A stretch of DNA of 32,450 bases from Spirochaetales bacterium (GTDB lineage Bacteria > Spirochaetota > Spirochaetia > Sphaerochaetales > Sphaerochaetaceae): the NCBI GenBank assembly GCA_003247345.1, contig QJZS01000025.1, positions 1 to 32,450 of the forward strand, written 5' to 3'. A model generated the notes under the pieces. It saw only the letters and a program-made list of their open reading frames with translations. It ran no database searches and was not told the DNA's origin. Within the stretch, counting starts at the first letter, position 1, and every line of letters starts with the position of its first letter. Made by a program: the position numbers and the translations under genes. Below are positions 8,900-19,102 of the stretch, in pieces.

Positions 8900-10601
8900 A
8901 CATCCACTCCCTTATAAACGTATTAATAGCCAGATAGGAATCCATTTTCAGTACCTGTTGTGCAAGTCCTTGTGCCTCTTCATACGAAACGGAGCGCAAC
9001 AATTTACGCACCTGCAACAGGCTCTGTGATCCCATACTGAGTTCATCCATCCCCATTCCTGCCAACAGCACGGAACAAAGTGGGTCGGAAGCCATCTCCC
9101 CGCAGAGGCTTACCGGTATGTTGTTTTGGTGGGCTTTCTCTACAATCATTTGGATTGATCGAAGAACCCCGGGGTGAAATGGTTGATAGAGATAGGCAAT
9201 CTTCTCATTACCACGATCGACGGCAATCGTATATTGAATAAGGTCATTAGTTCCGATAGAAAAGAAATCGACTTTCTTTGCTAAGATATCTGCACACAAC
9301 GCTGCAGAAGGAACCTCTATCATGGACCCTACCTTGATATCAGGATCGAAGGGTATTTGTTCACGCCTGCAATCATCTTTGACGTGCTCAAAAAGATGCA
9401 GGACAGCATTCAACTCCTCGATCCCACTGATCATAGGGAACATGATCTGTAACTTACCATATACGCTGGCTCGTAGCAATGCTCTTAACTGTACAGTGAA
9501 TATATCTTTGCGGGAAAGACAAAACCTCACAGCTCTCCAACCAAGGACCGGGTTTTCCTCATCGATTCCCAATCCACTGACAATCTTATCTCCGCCTATA
9601 TCAATGGTACGAATTGTCACGGGCTTAGGTGACATTGACTCAAGCACCTGCTTATAGGCATTGAATTGTCGTTCCTCTGAGGGCAATTCCAATGACTCCA
9701 TGAACAGGAACTCGGAACGGAACAACCCGATACCTGAGGCGCCACACTCCTGGACTGCACCTACCTCGATACAGGTTTGTATATTTGCCTTCAACTGCAT
9801 CGAATGCCCATCGGTCATTACGGTAGGGAGCTTCACCATCTTCTGGAGCTCTGCCTCATGTTCCTGCCAAAGCGCAAACCGTTCATCAAGCATCTGAGCC
9901 ACAGTCAAATCCGGCCGGATATACACTTCTCCGTAGGATCCGTCAATGATGATTTCATCTCCATCCTTGACCGTCTTGGAGGCTCCCCCAGCAGCCAAGA
10001 CCGTGGGAATATTGAAAGCGCGAACCAAAATTGCTACATGGCTTGTACGACCACCCCCATCCAGGCTGATACCTAGGATATGGGTCTTGTCCATACTGAA
10101 TAGCTCCGAGGGCATCAATGAGTCGGCAACAAGGATGACATCACCATCCAGATCGCTCATCTGCTTTCCGCCTTCGCCCTTGATCGCATCCATCAAATGC
10201 ATCGAAATATCCTGGACATCAAGCGCACGCTCACTAAGCATTTCATCCCCTGTCTGTTTGAGCAAAGCAACCATATCGGTCGTTACCGATTCAATCGCCC
10301 ACTGGCTGCAGACAAGATTCGTAGTAATATATTTCTCAATCTGATCGATATATTCAGGATCTTCGAGCATCATAAGATGGGTCTCAAGGATATCCTTCGA
10401 CTCTTTTGTTATTCCTGAATTATAATGTTCTTGCAGATGATCTCTGGCCGTTGTGACCGCCTCTCGGAACTTGCTCAGCTCCTCTTCCACTCCATCTGCA
10501 AGGATATGACGCTTTTCTGCTGCCACAGCAGCGCTGTGATGAACCAGCGCTTTGCCTTTCGCAACCCCATCAGAAGCTGCTATACCCTTGAATATCCTCA
10601 T
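8868..10601 (-). CDS. ptsI: Phosphoenolpyruvate-protein phosphotransferase (PTS Enzyme I)
   Basis: 577 aa; phosphohistidine region LDGGGRTSHVAILVRAFNIP, IGLFRSEFLFM, FFSIGTNDLIQYT, SLCGEMASDP. Confidence 0.96.
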   Translation of the reverse strand: MRIFKGIAASDGVAKGKALVHHSAAVAAEKRHILADGVEEELSKFREAVTTARDHLQEHYNSGITKESKDILETHLMMLEDPEYIDQIEKYITTNLVCSQWAIESVTTDMVALLKQTGDEMLSERALDVQDISMHLMDAIKGEGGKQMSDLDGDVILVADSLMPSELFSMDKTHILGISLDGGGRTSHVAILVRAFNIPTVLAAGGASKTVKDGDEIIIDGSYGEVYIRPDLTVAQMLDERFALWQEHEAELQKMVKLPTVMTDGHSMQLKANIQTCIEVGAVQECGASGIGLFRSEFLFMESLELPSEERQFNAYKQVLESMSPKPVTIRTIDIGGDKIVSGLGIDEENPVLGWRAVRFCLSRKDIFTVQLRALLRASVYGKLQIMFPMISGIEELNAVLHLFEHVKDDCRREQIPFDPDIKVGSMIEVPSAALCADILAKKVDFFSIGTNDLIQYTIAVDRGNEKIAYLYQPFHPGVLRSIQMIVEKAHQNNIPVSLCGEMASDPLCSVLLAGMGMDELSMGSQSLLQVRKLLRSVSYEEAQGLAQQVLKMDSYLAINTFIREWMYDRFDHFTTI

Positions 10602-10610
10602 ATGTTATGT

Positions 10611-10639
10611 ACTATACGGGCTTTATGGTCAGATGTAAA
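10611..10639 (-). promoter_or_regulatory. Sigma70-type promoter for ptsI
   Basis: Minus strand TTTACA-N17-TATAGT, just upstream of the ptsI start. Confidence 0.8.
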
Positions 10640-10677
10640 GCTGGAAACCTAACCAGTGTTTTGATAGAATACCTCTG

Positions 10678-11220
10678 ATGGAACAACCCGAGATCCCCCA
10701 ACAGAAGAGAAGTCATCGCCCGATACTGATTTTATTGATTTGGATTCTTTTTACCCTTGTAGTCGGCGCTTTGGGGTATCCTCGTGTCAAAGCAGCTGTA
10801 CTGGAAAGTGGAGTTTTGACTTTATTCGCTAACGAAAAACCTAAGACAAGCCCCAACAATCTATCAAGAGATGTACAAGTCGCTTTCCTTGATCAAAATG
10901 GGAAACCCAAAATTTTCACCGTCAGGCAGGAACGCCTTGGCGGCAGCGTGTATCATGATACCTACGAAGCTTTACTTGCAGGACCTTCTCGCGAAGCATT
11001 GCAAGCAGGCACCCTATCGTATATAGCTCCAGAAACCCAACTCATCGGGCTCACGCTGTCCAATCGAATTTTGTACATTGATTTGAACGAATCTTTTCTA
11101 AACAGTACAGATCTGAAAAAAGCGGAAACACAACTTAGGCAAACGGCTCTTGTTTTCAATTCCATCAAGGATGTGGTGATTCTCGTAAACGGCAAGGTTT
11201 TTACGACAACAGAGCAGTAA
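10678..11220 (+). CDS. GerMN-domain protein with N-terminal membrane anchor
   Basis: 180 aa; one N-terminal TM segment, then LLAGP(S)...GTLSYIAPETQLIGLTLSNRILYIDLNESF...LVFNSIKDVVILVNGK, typical of GerMN domains. Only plus-strand gene in the window. Confidence 0.82.
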   Translation: MEQPEIPQQKRSHRPILILLIWILFTLVVGALGYPRVKAAVLESGVLTLFANEKPKTSPNNLSRDVQVAFLDQNGKPKIFTVRQERLGGSVYHDTYEALLAGPSREALQAGTLSYIAPETQLIGLTLSNRILYIDLNESFLNSTDLKKAETQLRQTALVFNSIKDVVILVNGKVFTTTEQ

Positions 11221-11980
11221 TTTGGCTTTCGAAGGCTTCCTTTCCCATTCCCTTTTTACTCTTCAGCAATGCAAGAAATTCTATATTTCCCTTATGTCCC
11301 CGTATAGGACTAATTGTAACCTTATGGATACCGACCCCATCTTCCTCCAGTAGATCATAGACCCTCAGCATCACATCACTGAGAATCTTTGGATCCTCTA
11401 CGATTCCATTGAAATCTTCAAGGCCTTTGGGGACTTCAAATTGTGGCTTGATCAGGGATACCAGATAACTGTTATTGCATAGCCTTAGTATATGACTGGC
11501 AGCTCCTGCAATCGATCGGAATGAAAGATCGCAAACTGCTGCATCACATGGGGGGTCCAGCGACTCCAGCGTCATAATATTTTGCTTCTCATGCACAAGA
11601 ACTTGGGAATTAGTCCTTAATCGCCAATCCAGTTGGTTGTATCCAACATCGACACTATGAACAAGCTTGGCTCCATGTTTCAAAAGGCAATCGGTGAAAC
11701 CGCCTGTTGAAGAACCTGCATCAAGCATTACCAAATCCCGGACATCCAAATCAAACTGCTTTAGTGCATGTTCCAGTTTGTATCCGCCACGGGAAACATA
11801 GGTATCGAAGGTAAAGGAGAGAGAGGCATCAGAAGAGACAAGCTGGCGAGGGTCTGCAACCAATTCACCATCAACCAACACATTACGACAAACAATAAAT
11901 GCTGTGAGTTGATCCTTGGTGTATTGGTCAAATTGCTGAGTAAGAATCTTCAGCAATGCTACCTTTTTGGCTTTCATCAA
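11201..11980 (-). CDS. tlyA: TlyA-family rRNA (cytidine-2'-O)-methyltransferase / hemolysin-like
   Basis: S4-like N-terminus, YVSRGGYKLEHAL, LDAGSSTGGFTDCLLKHGA, DVGYNQLDWRLR, LIKPQFE. Confidence 0.88.
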   Translation of the reverse strand: MMKAKKVALLKILTQQFDQYTKDQLTAFIVCRNVLVDGELVADPRQLVSSDASLSFTFDTYVSRGGYKLEHALKQFDLDVRDLVMLDAGSSTGGFTDCLLKHGAKLVHSVDVGYNQLDWRLRTNSQVLVHEKQNIMTLESLDPPCDAAVCDLSFRSIAGAASHILRLCNNSYLVSLIKPQFEVPKGLEDFNGIVEDPKILSDVMLRVYDLLEEDGVGIHKVTISPIRGHKGNIEFLALLKSKKGMGKEAFESQITALLS

Positions 11981-12759
11981 ATATCGTATGTCCTCGTGAA
12001 TCTTTCAATGTTGAGTGCTTGGCCGTTTGAAACATCAAGCGTCAAACATACTCCCTGAATCACAGGAGCCGTATCAGCAATTTCACTGCGAATCGGCATC
12101 TGCGTGAGCTGGCGCTCAATGGAAAGTTCCGGTTTTGAGCCAATGACGCTCTCTGAAGGCCCGCACAAGCCTAAATCGGTGATGTAAGCCGTCTTCTGGG
12201 GCAGTATTTTCTCATCTGCTGTCTGCACATGGGTATGGGTCCCTACAACAGCTGAGACTTTTCCATCTAGATACAAAGCCAAGGCTTCCTTTTCCTCAGG
12301 GCTTTCTGCATGAAAATCCACAAGGATTAAAGGAGTCTGTTTCCGTAGCTTTGCAACGTGCTCAGCACCTACTCGGAAAGGACAATCGATAGTAGGCATA
12401 GATTGTCGACCTTGAAGGTTGAGCACTCCGACCTTTTGAGACTTTACTTCGACCACAACCGATCCATGGCCAGGCGCCTGGGGTGGATAATTCGCAGGCC
12501 GAAGCAAGCGCTTCTCACTGTCGAGCAAAGGTCTGAGGTCTTCTTGCTGCCAGATGTGATTTCCACTGGTTATGACATTGACCCCAAGTGAAAAGAATTG
12601 GTTCATCAAGGCTACATTCAAGCCAAACCCCCCTGCAGCATTCTCGCCGTTCACTACGACCATATCTGCACGGAAGTCCTTTATGAGAGTATGTAACCCT
12701 AGAAAGAGAGCCCTGCTCCCAGGTTGTCCACAGACATCCCCTAGCAGCAGGACTACCAT
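11977..12759 (-). CDS. ymdB: YmdB-family metallophosphoesterase
   Basis: VLLLGDVCGQPGSRAL, VVNGENAAGGFGLN, ITSGNHIWQ, VGTHTHVQTADE. Start ambiguous: ATG 12759, or GTG/TTG upstream to 12801. Confidence 0.88.
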   Translation of the reverse strand: MVVLLLGDVCGQPGSRALFLGLHTLIKDFRADMVVVNGENAAGGFGLNVALMNQFFSLGVNVITSGNHIWQQEDLRPLLDSEKRLLRPANYPPQAPGHGSVVVEVKSQKVGVLNLQGRQSMPTIDCPFRVGAEHVAKLRKQTPLILVDFHAESPEEKEALALYLDGKVSAVVGTHTHVQTADEKILPQKTAYITDLGLCGPSESVIGSKPELSIERQLTQMPIRSEIADTAPVIQGVCLTLDVSNGQALNIERFTRTYDI

Positions 12760-12784
12760 TGATTTTGAATCAGCCACGAACAAC

Positions 12785-14317
12785 CTACCTAGCGTATTCA
12801 ACGACCCTCATCTCTCTGATGATGGTCACCTTAATTCTACCGGGGTATCTCAGTTCAGCTTCGATGCGGCTGGCAATACCTTTGGCAATATCCTTAGCCC
12901 CATCATCATTGACCTGATCATTGTTCACGAGTATGCGCAATTCCCTACCGGCTTGGATGGCATAGGCCTTGTCCACGCCTTCGAAACTCTCAGCAATCTG
13001 CTCAAGCGATTCAAGACGCTTGATGTAGTTGTCCAAAGTTTCCCTTCGAGCCCCAGGTCGTGCTGCACTGATTGCATCTGCAATCTGTACAATAACAGCC
13101 TCAAGTGTTTGCGGTTCCACATCGTTGTGGTGGGCAAGGATGGCATTAACAACCTTGGCATCTTCACCGAGACGTTTGGCCATATCGGCACCAAGTTCAG
13201 CATGGTTTGCATCACCCTCGGTTTCGATTCCTTTTCCGATGTCATGCAACAAACCTGCACGGAGTGCCAGTTCGCTGTTTGCCCCGACTTCACTTGCAAT
13301 CATGCCGGAAAGTACGGCAACTTCCTTGGAATGGTTGAGTACGTTCTGTCCGTAGCTTGTCCTGAAATACAGACGGCCCAAGGCACGAATCATCTCAGGG
13401 CTTACGTTGTGGACACCAAGATCGAAGATTACCTTCTCACCTTCATCCGCAATGATTCTTCCAACTTCCTTGGAGACCTTGTTTACCACTTCTTCAATCC
13501 GAGCCGGGTGAATACGGCCATCTTGAACAAGTCGTTCCAGAGAAGCTCGTGCAATTTCCTTACGAACCGGGTCGAAACAAGAAATGACCACAGCCTCAGG
13601 AGTATCGTCAATGATGACATCCACCCCTGTAAGGGTCTCCAGAGTTCGAATGTTTCGTCCTTCACGGCCGATGATCCTACCCTTCATTTCATCACTGGGC
13701 AGGCTGACCGAACTTACGGTCACATCACTGACAACTTCCGTTGCGAGCCTTTGGATCGAGGTTACTACAATGTCTCGTGCTTTTTTGTCAGCGGAGAGTT
13801 GCGCTTCCTGCTCAATCTTATTGATCATGAGCTGGGAATCTCTCCTCGCATCGTTGTACATTGTCTCCATGATGATGTTTTTCGCTTCATCGGCAGACAT
13901 AGCAGCAATGCGTTCAAGTTCAGTAATCAGGCTACCTTCTTTCTCGGCAACCTCTAGTTCCTTCTTGGAAAGCTCTGCTTCCCGTTCTCCCAATTGCTTT
14001 TTGATGACATCCAAATCGGCTTGCTTACGCTCAAGATTCTCCTCTTTCTGAAGGAGTCGTCTCTCAAGCCTCTGAAGCTCAATCCGTCTTTCTCTAGCCT
14101 CTCGTTCTTGCTGTTGTTGTTCTTTCAACAACTGATCTCGAGTCTCAAGCAAGAGCTCTTTGCTCTTCGCTTCCGCTTCCTTTATAGCTTCATCATTCAG
14201 CCTAATCGCTTTCTGTTCAGCTGAGGTAAGCTTAAATTTCGCATAAAGCCAACGGCCTAACCAACCTAAGATGATACCAAATAAACAACTAAGGAGGATG
14301 ATAAGTATATTGGTCAT
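12785..14317 (-). CDS. rny: Ribonuclease Y
   Basis: 510 aa; N-terminal TM, long coiled coil, KH domain (GRIIGREGRNIRTLETLTGVDVIIDDTPEAV), HD domain (LLHDIGKGIE). Confidence 0.97.
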   Translation of the reverse strand: MTNILIILLSCLFGIILGWLGRWLYAKFKLTSAEQKAIRLNDEAIKEAEAKSKELLLETRDQLLKEQQQQEREARERRIELQRLERRLLQKEENLERKQADLDVIKKQLGEREAELSKKELEVAEKEGSLITELERIAAMSADEAKNIIMETMYNDARRDSQLMINKIEQEAQLSADKKARDIVVTSIQRLATEVVSDVTVSSVSLPSDEMKGRIIGREGRNIRTLETLTGVDVIIDDTPEAVVISCFDPVRKEIARASLERLVQDGRIHPARIEEVVNKVSKEVGRIIADEGEKVIFDLGVHNVSPEMIRALGRLYFRTSYGQNVLNHSKEVAVLSGMIASEVGANSELALRAGLLHDIGKGIETEGDANHAELGADMAKRLGEDAKVVNAILAHHNDVEPQTLEAVIVQIADAISAARPGARRETLDNYIKRLESLEQIAESFEGVDKAYAIQAGRELRILVNNDQVNDDGAKDIAKGIASRIEAELRYPGRIKVTIIREMRVVEYAR

Positions 14318-14343
14318 ATACTACCCCCTATTGTAATGGTACA

Positions 14344-14372
14344 ATGATACGGACGCTTCTCACAATTGTCAA
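14344..14372 (-). promoter_or_regulatory. Sigma70-type promoter for rny-ymdB-tlyA
   Basis: Minus strand TTGACA-N17-TATCAT, ~25 bp upstream of the rny start. Confidence 0.88.
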
Positions 14373-14451
14373 GGCTAAAGAGTGCATCATTCTTTACTAA
14401 CAGTACAACTATTTCACAATATGTTCAGAAATCGATAGGCATACGTATAAT

Positions 14452-14480
14452 AAAAAACCGCTGTCATAACAACAGCGGCT
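14452..14480 (-). terminator. Rho-independent terminator after rplQ (end of the tuf/S10-spc-alpha cluster)
   Basis: Minus strand CCGCTGT-TGTTATG-ACAGCGG followed by TTTTTT. Confidence 0.93.
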
Positions 14481-14525
14481 TTGCCCATACGGGCAGTTAA
14501 TTTGTTGAAGAGACCTGAAAGAGGC

Positions 14526-15113
14526 TTATTTTTCCTCTTCTGCACTCTTCTCAGCCTTAGCGGCTGGTTTTGCGGCCTTTTTGGTGGTTGTAGTAGACTT
14601 CTTAGCAGCTGGTTTCTTAGCAGCGGGCTTTTTAGCAGCTGGCTTCTTTGCAGCAGCTTTTTCAGTTGTGCTTTCAGCGTTTTCAGCCTTTTCAGTCTTC
14701 TCAGCCTTGGCCTCCGATTTCTCAGCCTTCTTAGCGGCTTTCTTCTCGGGCTTTGTGGTCTTTTCGACCAGCTCAAGGATTACCATTTCTGCAGCATCCC
14801 CGAGGCGGTTGCCAGTCTTCAGTATGCGGGTATAACCACCCTTACGTTCGACAAACAAGGGAGCGATCTCTGTGAAAAGCTTTGCGAGAACAGCTTCATC
14901 GGTGATATCCTTTGCAACTTGACGACGATTTGCAACGCTGTCAAGTTTTGCACGGGTGATCATCTTCTCTGCCATTTTGCGGACTTCCAGAGCCTTTGCC
15001 TTAGTGGTCTCAATCCGTTCATATCTGAACAGTGAGGTCACCATGTTACGCTTAAGGGCTTTACGGTGAGCCGTATTTCTATTAAGCGCATTGAATCCAA
15101 TCCTATGCTTCAT
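14526..15113 (-). CDS. rplQ: 50S ribosomal protein L17 with long Lys/Ala/Glu C-terminal extension
   Basis: [52 protein letters not shown]... canonical core, followed by ~79 aa low-complexity tail. Confidence 0.96.
   Translation of the reverse strand: MKHRIGFNALNRNTAHRKALKRNMVTSLFRYERIETTKAKALEVRKMAEKMITRAKLDSVANRRQVAKDITDEAVLAKLFTEIAPLFVERKGGYTRILKTGNRLGDAAEMVILELVEKTTKPEKKAAKKAEKSEAKAEKTEKAENAESTTEKAAAKKPAAKKPAAKKPAAKKSTTTTKKAAKPAAKAEKSAEEEK
14601..14660. repeat. 15-bp tandem repeat in the rplQ tail
   Basis: Units cttagcagctggttt / cttagcagcgggctt / tttagcagctggctt / ctttgcagcagcttt, encoding AAKKP-type pentapeptides. Confidence 0.85.
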
Positions 15114-16155
15114 TCTCTTCTTCCTTGTTCCCAGGTACTTTGATTGCGGTCTTCAGAACGCTGTAGTCGGTCATCCCAAGGCTGAGATTCCATTCCTTCA
15201 GCTTCTCCTTGATTTCTTGGAGACTCTTCTTGCCGAAATTTCTTGTCTTCGCAATCTCTTCCTCAGTTTTCTTGGTGAGATCGCCAATGGTGCGAATGTT
15301 AGCATTCTTCAGACAGTTGCTGGAACGAACAGTGAGTTCAAGTTCCTCAACGGATGTACTGAGAATTTTACGAACGCGTTCTTCCTCTTCATCAACTTCA
15401 TCATTGTTGTTGATCAATGTCTCATCGAAGTTGATGAAAATCTGGAAGTAATCCTTCGCAATCTTCGCAGCTTCGGCAAGTGCATTCTGAGGAACAATAG
15501 TACCATCAGTGTAGATTTCCAGTGTAAGCTTGTCGTAATCACTACGATAGCCAACACGAGTGGGTTCAATCGAATACTTTACGCGAGTAACCGGTGAGAA
15601 GCTGGCGTCGATGGGGATAGTCCCAATCTCTTCCACATACTTCTCGTTGATTTCAGACGGGACATAGCCCCTACCAAGGTCAATCTGAACTTCCATCTCG
15701 ATGTTGGCATCATCCATCATCGTGAAGAGCATCAGATCCTTGTTGGTGATCTCAACCTGGTCACGCTCGAAGTTTGCACCAGTCACTACGCCTGGGCCTT
15801 TGCATTCGATGAGGAGGTTTGTCCCCTCGGAATCCTCAGGCATCTTGATTTGCAGCTTCTTCAGTGCAGCAATGATATCCGCAATATCTTCGCGGACACC
15901 TGGGAGCTGCTCATACTCGCTGGAAATCAAATGGGGAACACCATCTTCATTGAAGCTGGTGAACTTTACAGCAGTGACGGCATACCCCTGGATCGATGAG
16001 AGGAGAACCCTTCGTAGCGTGTTGCCAATCGTGGTTCCAAAGCCTCTCTCAAACGGGTAAGCGATGAATTTTCCATAGTTAGGCTCAACTGCGCTATGTT
16101 CGAAAGTTATCCCCTTGGGCTTTTTAAAGCCCTTCAGAAGGTTTTTGCGTGCCAT
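15103..16155 (-). CDS. rpoA: DNA-directed RNA polymerase subunit alpha
   Basis: [27 protein letters not shown]-terminal alpha-CTD ([22 protein letters not shown]). Confidence 0.98.
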   Translation of the reverse strand: MARKNLLKGFKKPKGITFEHSAVEPNYGKFIAYPFERGFGTTIGNTLRRVLLSSIQGYAVTAVKFTSFNEDGVPHLISSEYEQLPGVREDIADIIAALKKLQIKMPEDSEGTNLLIECKGPGVVTGANFERDQVEITNKDLMLFTMMDDANIEMEVQIDLGRGYVPSEINEKYVEEIGTIPIDASFSPVTRVKYSIEPTRVGYRSDYDKLTLEIYTDGTIVPQNALAEAAKIAKDYFQIFINFDETLINNNDEVDEEEERVRKILSTSVEELELTVRSSNCLKNANIRTIGDLTKKTEEEIAKTRNFGKKSLQEIKEKLKEWNLSLGMTDYSVLKTAIKVPGNKEEENEA

Positions 16156-16164
16156 GGTTACTCC

Positions 16165-16806
16165 TTATCTGGAATACAACTCGACAACCAGCTGCTCGTT
16201 AATCTTTTCGAGCTCGGTGACTTCACTTCTCCTAGGAACAGCAACAAAGGTACCCTTCATCGCATCCACGTCCAGACTCAGCCACTGATATACGCCAGAC
16301 TTGGTGTATTCCTTGAGGTTTTCTTTAATGATCAGCATCTTCTGTCCACTTGTACCTACGGAAACCTCATCACCTGGGCGGAGGCGGTAGGAAGGAACGG
16401 AAACGCGCTTGCCATTCACGAAAACGTGACCGTGGCTAACCAACTGAGTTGCCTGACTTCTGCTGGAAGCAAAGTGGAGGCGGAACACCACATTGTCAAG
16501 TCTCTGTTCAAGAAGCATAATCAAGTTTTCACCGGTCTTACCAGGCATTCTTGCTGCTTCGTTAAAGGTCAGTTTGAATTGCTTCTCAAGCATTCCATAG
16601 GTTCTCTTCAGCTTCTGCTTCTCGCGTAGCTGCAAACCATAGTCGGTCGGCTTCTTGGAACGAGCGCGGGGATCCTTGCCCGGAAGACCGGTTGATTTGG
16701 CGTCATTGAGCGGACATTTGCCGCTGTGGCAACGTTCACCTTTGAGGAACAACTTAGTCCTTTCGGCCCTGCAGTATCTGCATTTAGGTCCAGTATATCT
16801 TGCCAT
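16165..16806 (-). CDS. rpsD: 30S ribosomal protein S4
   Basis: MARYTGPKCRYCRAERTKLFLKGERC..., S4 domain; N-terminal zinc-type cysteines. Confidence 0.98.
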   Translation of the reverse strand: MARYTGPKCRYCRAERTKLFLKGERCHSGKCPLNDAKSTGLPGKDPRARSKKPTDYGLQLREKQKLKRTYGMLEKQFKLTFNEAARMPGKTGENLIMLLEQRLDNVVFRLHFASSRSQATQLVSHGHVFVNGKRVSVPSYRLRPGDEVSVGTSGQKMLIIKENLKEYTKSGVYQWLSLDVDAMKGTFVAVPRRSEVTELEKINEQLVVELYSR

Positions 16807-16824
16807 GTATCTGCTATCTCCTCA

Positions 16825-17202
16825 TCAGACTCTTCTACTCTTGCGAGGTCTGCATCCATTGTGTGGGATGGGGGTGACGTCACGGATAGAACGAACTTTC
16901 AGTCCGAGCACACCGAGCGTTCTGATGGCGCTCTCACGTCCAACACCAGGTCCCTTCACAAATACGTTAACTTCCTGCAATCCGCTATCCATAGCAGCCT
17001 TGGCAGCCTTCTCAGCTGTGGTTTGTGCTGCATAGGGAGTGGACTTCTTTGCACCACGGAAACCAAGTCCGCCGGCGCTTGCCCATGATACCGCATTCCC
17101 GTTGAGGTCTGTAACGGTAACAATGGTATTATTGAAGGTAGCCTGAATATAGACATTCCCTTCGTATACCGTCTTTTTGACTTTACGTTTTGTAGTAGCC
17201 AT
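16825..17202 (-). CDS. rpsK: 30S ribosomal protein S11
   Basis: [29 protein letters not shown]... [12 protein letters not shown]. Confidence 0.98.
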   Translation of the reverse strand: MATTKRKVKKTVYEGNVYIQATFNNTIVTVTDLNGNAVSWASAGGLGFRGAKKSTPYAAQTTAEKAAKAAMDSGLQEVNVFVKGPGVGRESAIRTLGVLGLKVRSIRDVTPIPHNGCRPRKSRRV

Positions 17203-17216
17203 CTGCTATCTGCTCC

Positions 17217-17582
17217 TTATTTCTTCTTGGACGCAACGGTCTTCTTCTTACCCTTGCGAGTACGGGCATTGGTCTTAGTCCTCTGTCCGCGTACTGGAAG
17301 ACCCTTACGATGACGAAGGCCACGATAGCAGCCAATGTCCATAAGGCGCTTAATATTCAGAGCGACTTCTGTTCTCAGACGTCCCTCTACTTTGTACTCT
17401 TCCTCGATAACTTTACGCAATACTGCCAAATCATCATTGGAAAGGGTATTGATGCTTGTATCGGGATCAATCTTTGTTTTTTCACAAATCTCAATCGCCG
17501 AGTACCTACCAATCCCGTAAATATAGGTTAAGGCGATTTTCACTGCCTTGTTCGGCAAATCTACACCTGCAATTCTCGCCAT
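17217..17582 (-). CDS. rpsM: 30S ribosomal protein S13
   Basis: [25 protein letters not shown]... [24 protein letters not shown]. Confidence 0.98.
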   Translation of the reverse strand: MARIAGVDLPNKAVKIALTYIYGIGRYSAIEICEKTKIDPDTSINTLSNDDLAVLRKVIEEEYKVEGRLRTEVALNIKRLMDIGCYRGLRHRKGLPVRGQRTKTNARTRKGKKKTVASKKK

Positions 17583-17636
17583 TAATGGCCTCCTGAATTT
17601 CTCTAATAGAGTTGGAAGGCTTACGCCGAACCCTGT

Positions 17637-17750
17637 TTATCTCTGTCTCTGCTTGTGCTTGGGGTTTTCACAAATAATTCGGACCACCCCATTCCGTCTG
17701 ACTACTTTGCATTTGTCACAAATCGGTTTGACACTTGCTCTTACTTTCAT
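17637..17750 (-). CDS. rpmJ: 50S ribosomal protein L36 (37 aa, not in the supplied ORF track)
   Basis: My translation of the minus strand: [37 protein letters not shown]. Confidence 0.96.
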   Translation of the reverse strand: MKVRASVKPICDKCKVVRRNGVVRIICENPKHKQRQR

Positions 17751-17765
17751 GTTCTAGCTCCTAGC

Positions 17766-19088
17766 CTAAATATGTTTTGACTTCCTCTTCTTGCCGTCAA
17801 CGGTGAATCCGTCGTAGTGATGCATCTTCATAACACCCTCGATCTGTCTCATGGTATCAAGGTCAACACCTACAAGAATGAGGAGTGACGTTCCACCGAA
17901 CAGCATTGCAACAGTAGAGGGGAAGCTGAAGAACTTCTGCACCAGCGTCGGAATCAAGGCGATAAAAGCCAAGAACAGGGAACCGGGAAGAACGATGCGA
18001 TTAAGTACCCTTGTAAGATACTCTTCCAATTTCTCCGAACGTACGCCGGGAACTGAACCACCATTCTCACGAATTTGTTTAGCCATCTCCACAGGGTTCA
18101 TAGAAACCTGGGTATAGAAGAAGGCAAAACCTATGATCAACAGGGCGTAGATAATCAGATAGGGGGCACCCTGCGGACTCAACCAATTAGCGAAGGAGGC
18201 AAGCCACCTCACTTCTTGTCCCAAGGTAGTAGCAATCTGCAATGGGAAAGAAAGCAAAGCACTAGCAAAGATTACTGGAATAACACCTGATGGGTTGACC
18301 TTGATAGGAATGTAGGTGCTTTGAGCGCCATACATCTTCCGGCCTACCACACGCTTGGCATAGTTCACAGGAATCTTTCTAACTCCTTGTTCCTCATACA
18401 CTACAAGAGCAACAACTACCAAGAACATAACGAAAACCACCAAAACGACGATCGGGTTCAAAACTCCAGAAGAGATGTTCTGGAAAAGAACCGAAACGGC
18501 TCTGGGGAATCTTGCAACGATACCGGCGAAGATCAACAAACTGATACCATTTCCAATACCCCATTGGGTGATCTTGTTACCAATCCAAATCAACAACATC
18601 GAGCCTGTTGTCACGGTGAGCATAGCGATCAACGTGAACGGCACAACACTAATCGTCATTACGTTAGGAATTGACTGTGCGTAAATGGTGATTACATATG
18701 ACTGGATCAAACAAACAATGATCGTACCATATCTGGTGTACTGTTGAATCTTCTTATGTCCAGACGGATCTTGAGCCAACTTCTTCAATGATGGAACAAC
18801 CAACATCAGCAACTGTACAATAATCTGAGTACTGATGTAAGGCATGACACCCAACATAAACAGAGAGAAGTTAGAAAATGCTCCGCCAGAGAAGAAATTC
18901 AAATACTCGGTAAGACCGATATTCGAATTTGAACTCTGGGACAGGAAATACAATTTCAGAACTTCTGGATCAATCCCAGGGATAGGAATCACAGCTCCGA
19001 TCCTGCTGACAATCAGCAGGCCCAGAGTAATGAAAATCTTGTTCCGGAGATCCTTGATTCTATACATCTCAACTAAGGAGTTTGCCAT
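17766..19088 (-). CDS. secY: Preprotein translocase subunit SecY
   Basis: Multi-TM; IPGIDP..., MPYISTQIIVQLL, NGGSVPGVRS. Confidence 0.98.
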   Translation of the reverse strand: MANSLVEMYRIKDLRNKIFITLGLLIVSRIGAVIPIPGIDPEVLKLYFLSQSSNSNIGLTEYLNFFSGGAFSNFSLFMLGVMPYISTQIIVQLLMLVVPSLKKLAQDPSGHKKIQQYTRYGTIIVCLIQSYVITIYAQSIPNVMTISVVPFTLIAMLTVTTGSMLLIWIGNKITQWGIGNGISLLIFAGIVARFPRAVSVLFQNISSGVLNPIVVLVVFVMFLVVVALVVYEEQGVRKIPVNYAKRVVGRKMYGAQSTYIPIKVNPSGVIPVIFASALLSFPLQIATTLGQEVRWLASFANWLSPQGAPYLIIYALLIIGFAFFYTQVSMNPVEMAKQIRENGGSVPGVRSEKLEEYLTRVLNRIVLPGSLFLAFIALIPTLVQKFFSFPSTVAMLFGGTSLLILVGVDLDTMRQIEGVMKMHHYDGFTVDGKKRKSKHI

Positions 19089-19102
19089 AAAGCCCTTCTT
19101 TG

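Noticed and set aside
12572-13957. 461-aa plus-strand ORF antisense to rny/ymdB
   Set aside because: Overlaps well-supported minus-strand genes, has no recognisable domain and an S/N/C-rich composition typical of a shadow frame opposite a coding gene.
14481-15035. Leu/Ser/Phe-rich plus-strand ORF opposite rplQ, resembling a membrane protein
   Set aside because: Hydrophobicity is an artefact of reading opposite Lys/Ala/Glu codons of the L17 tail.
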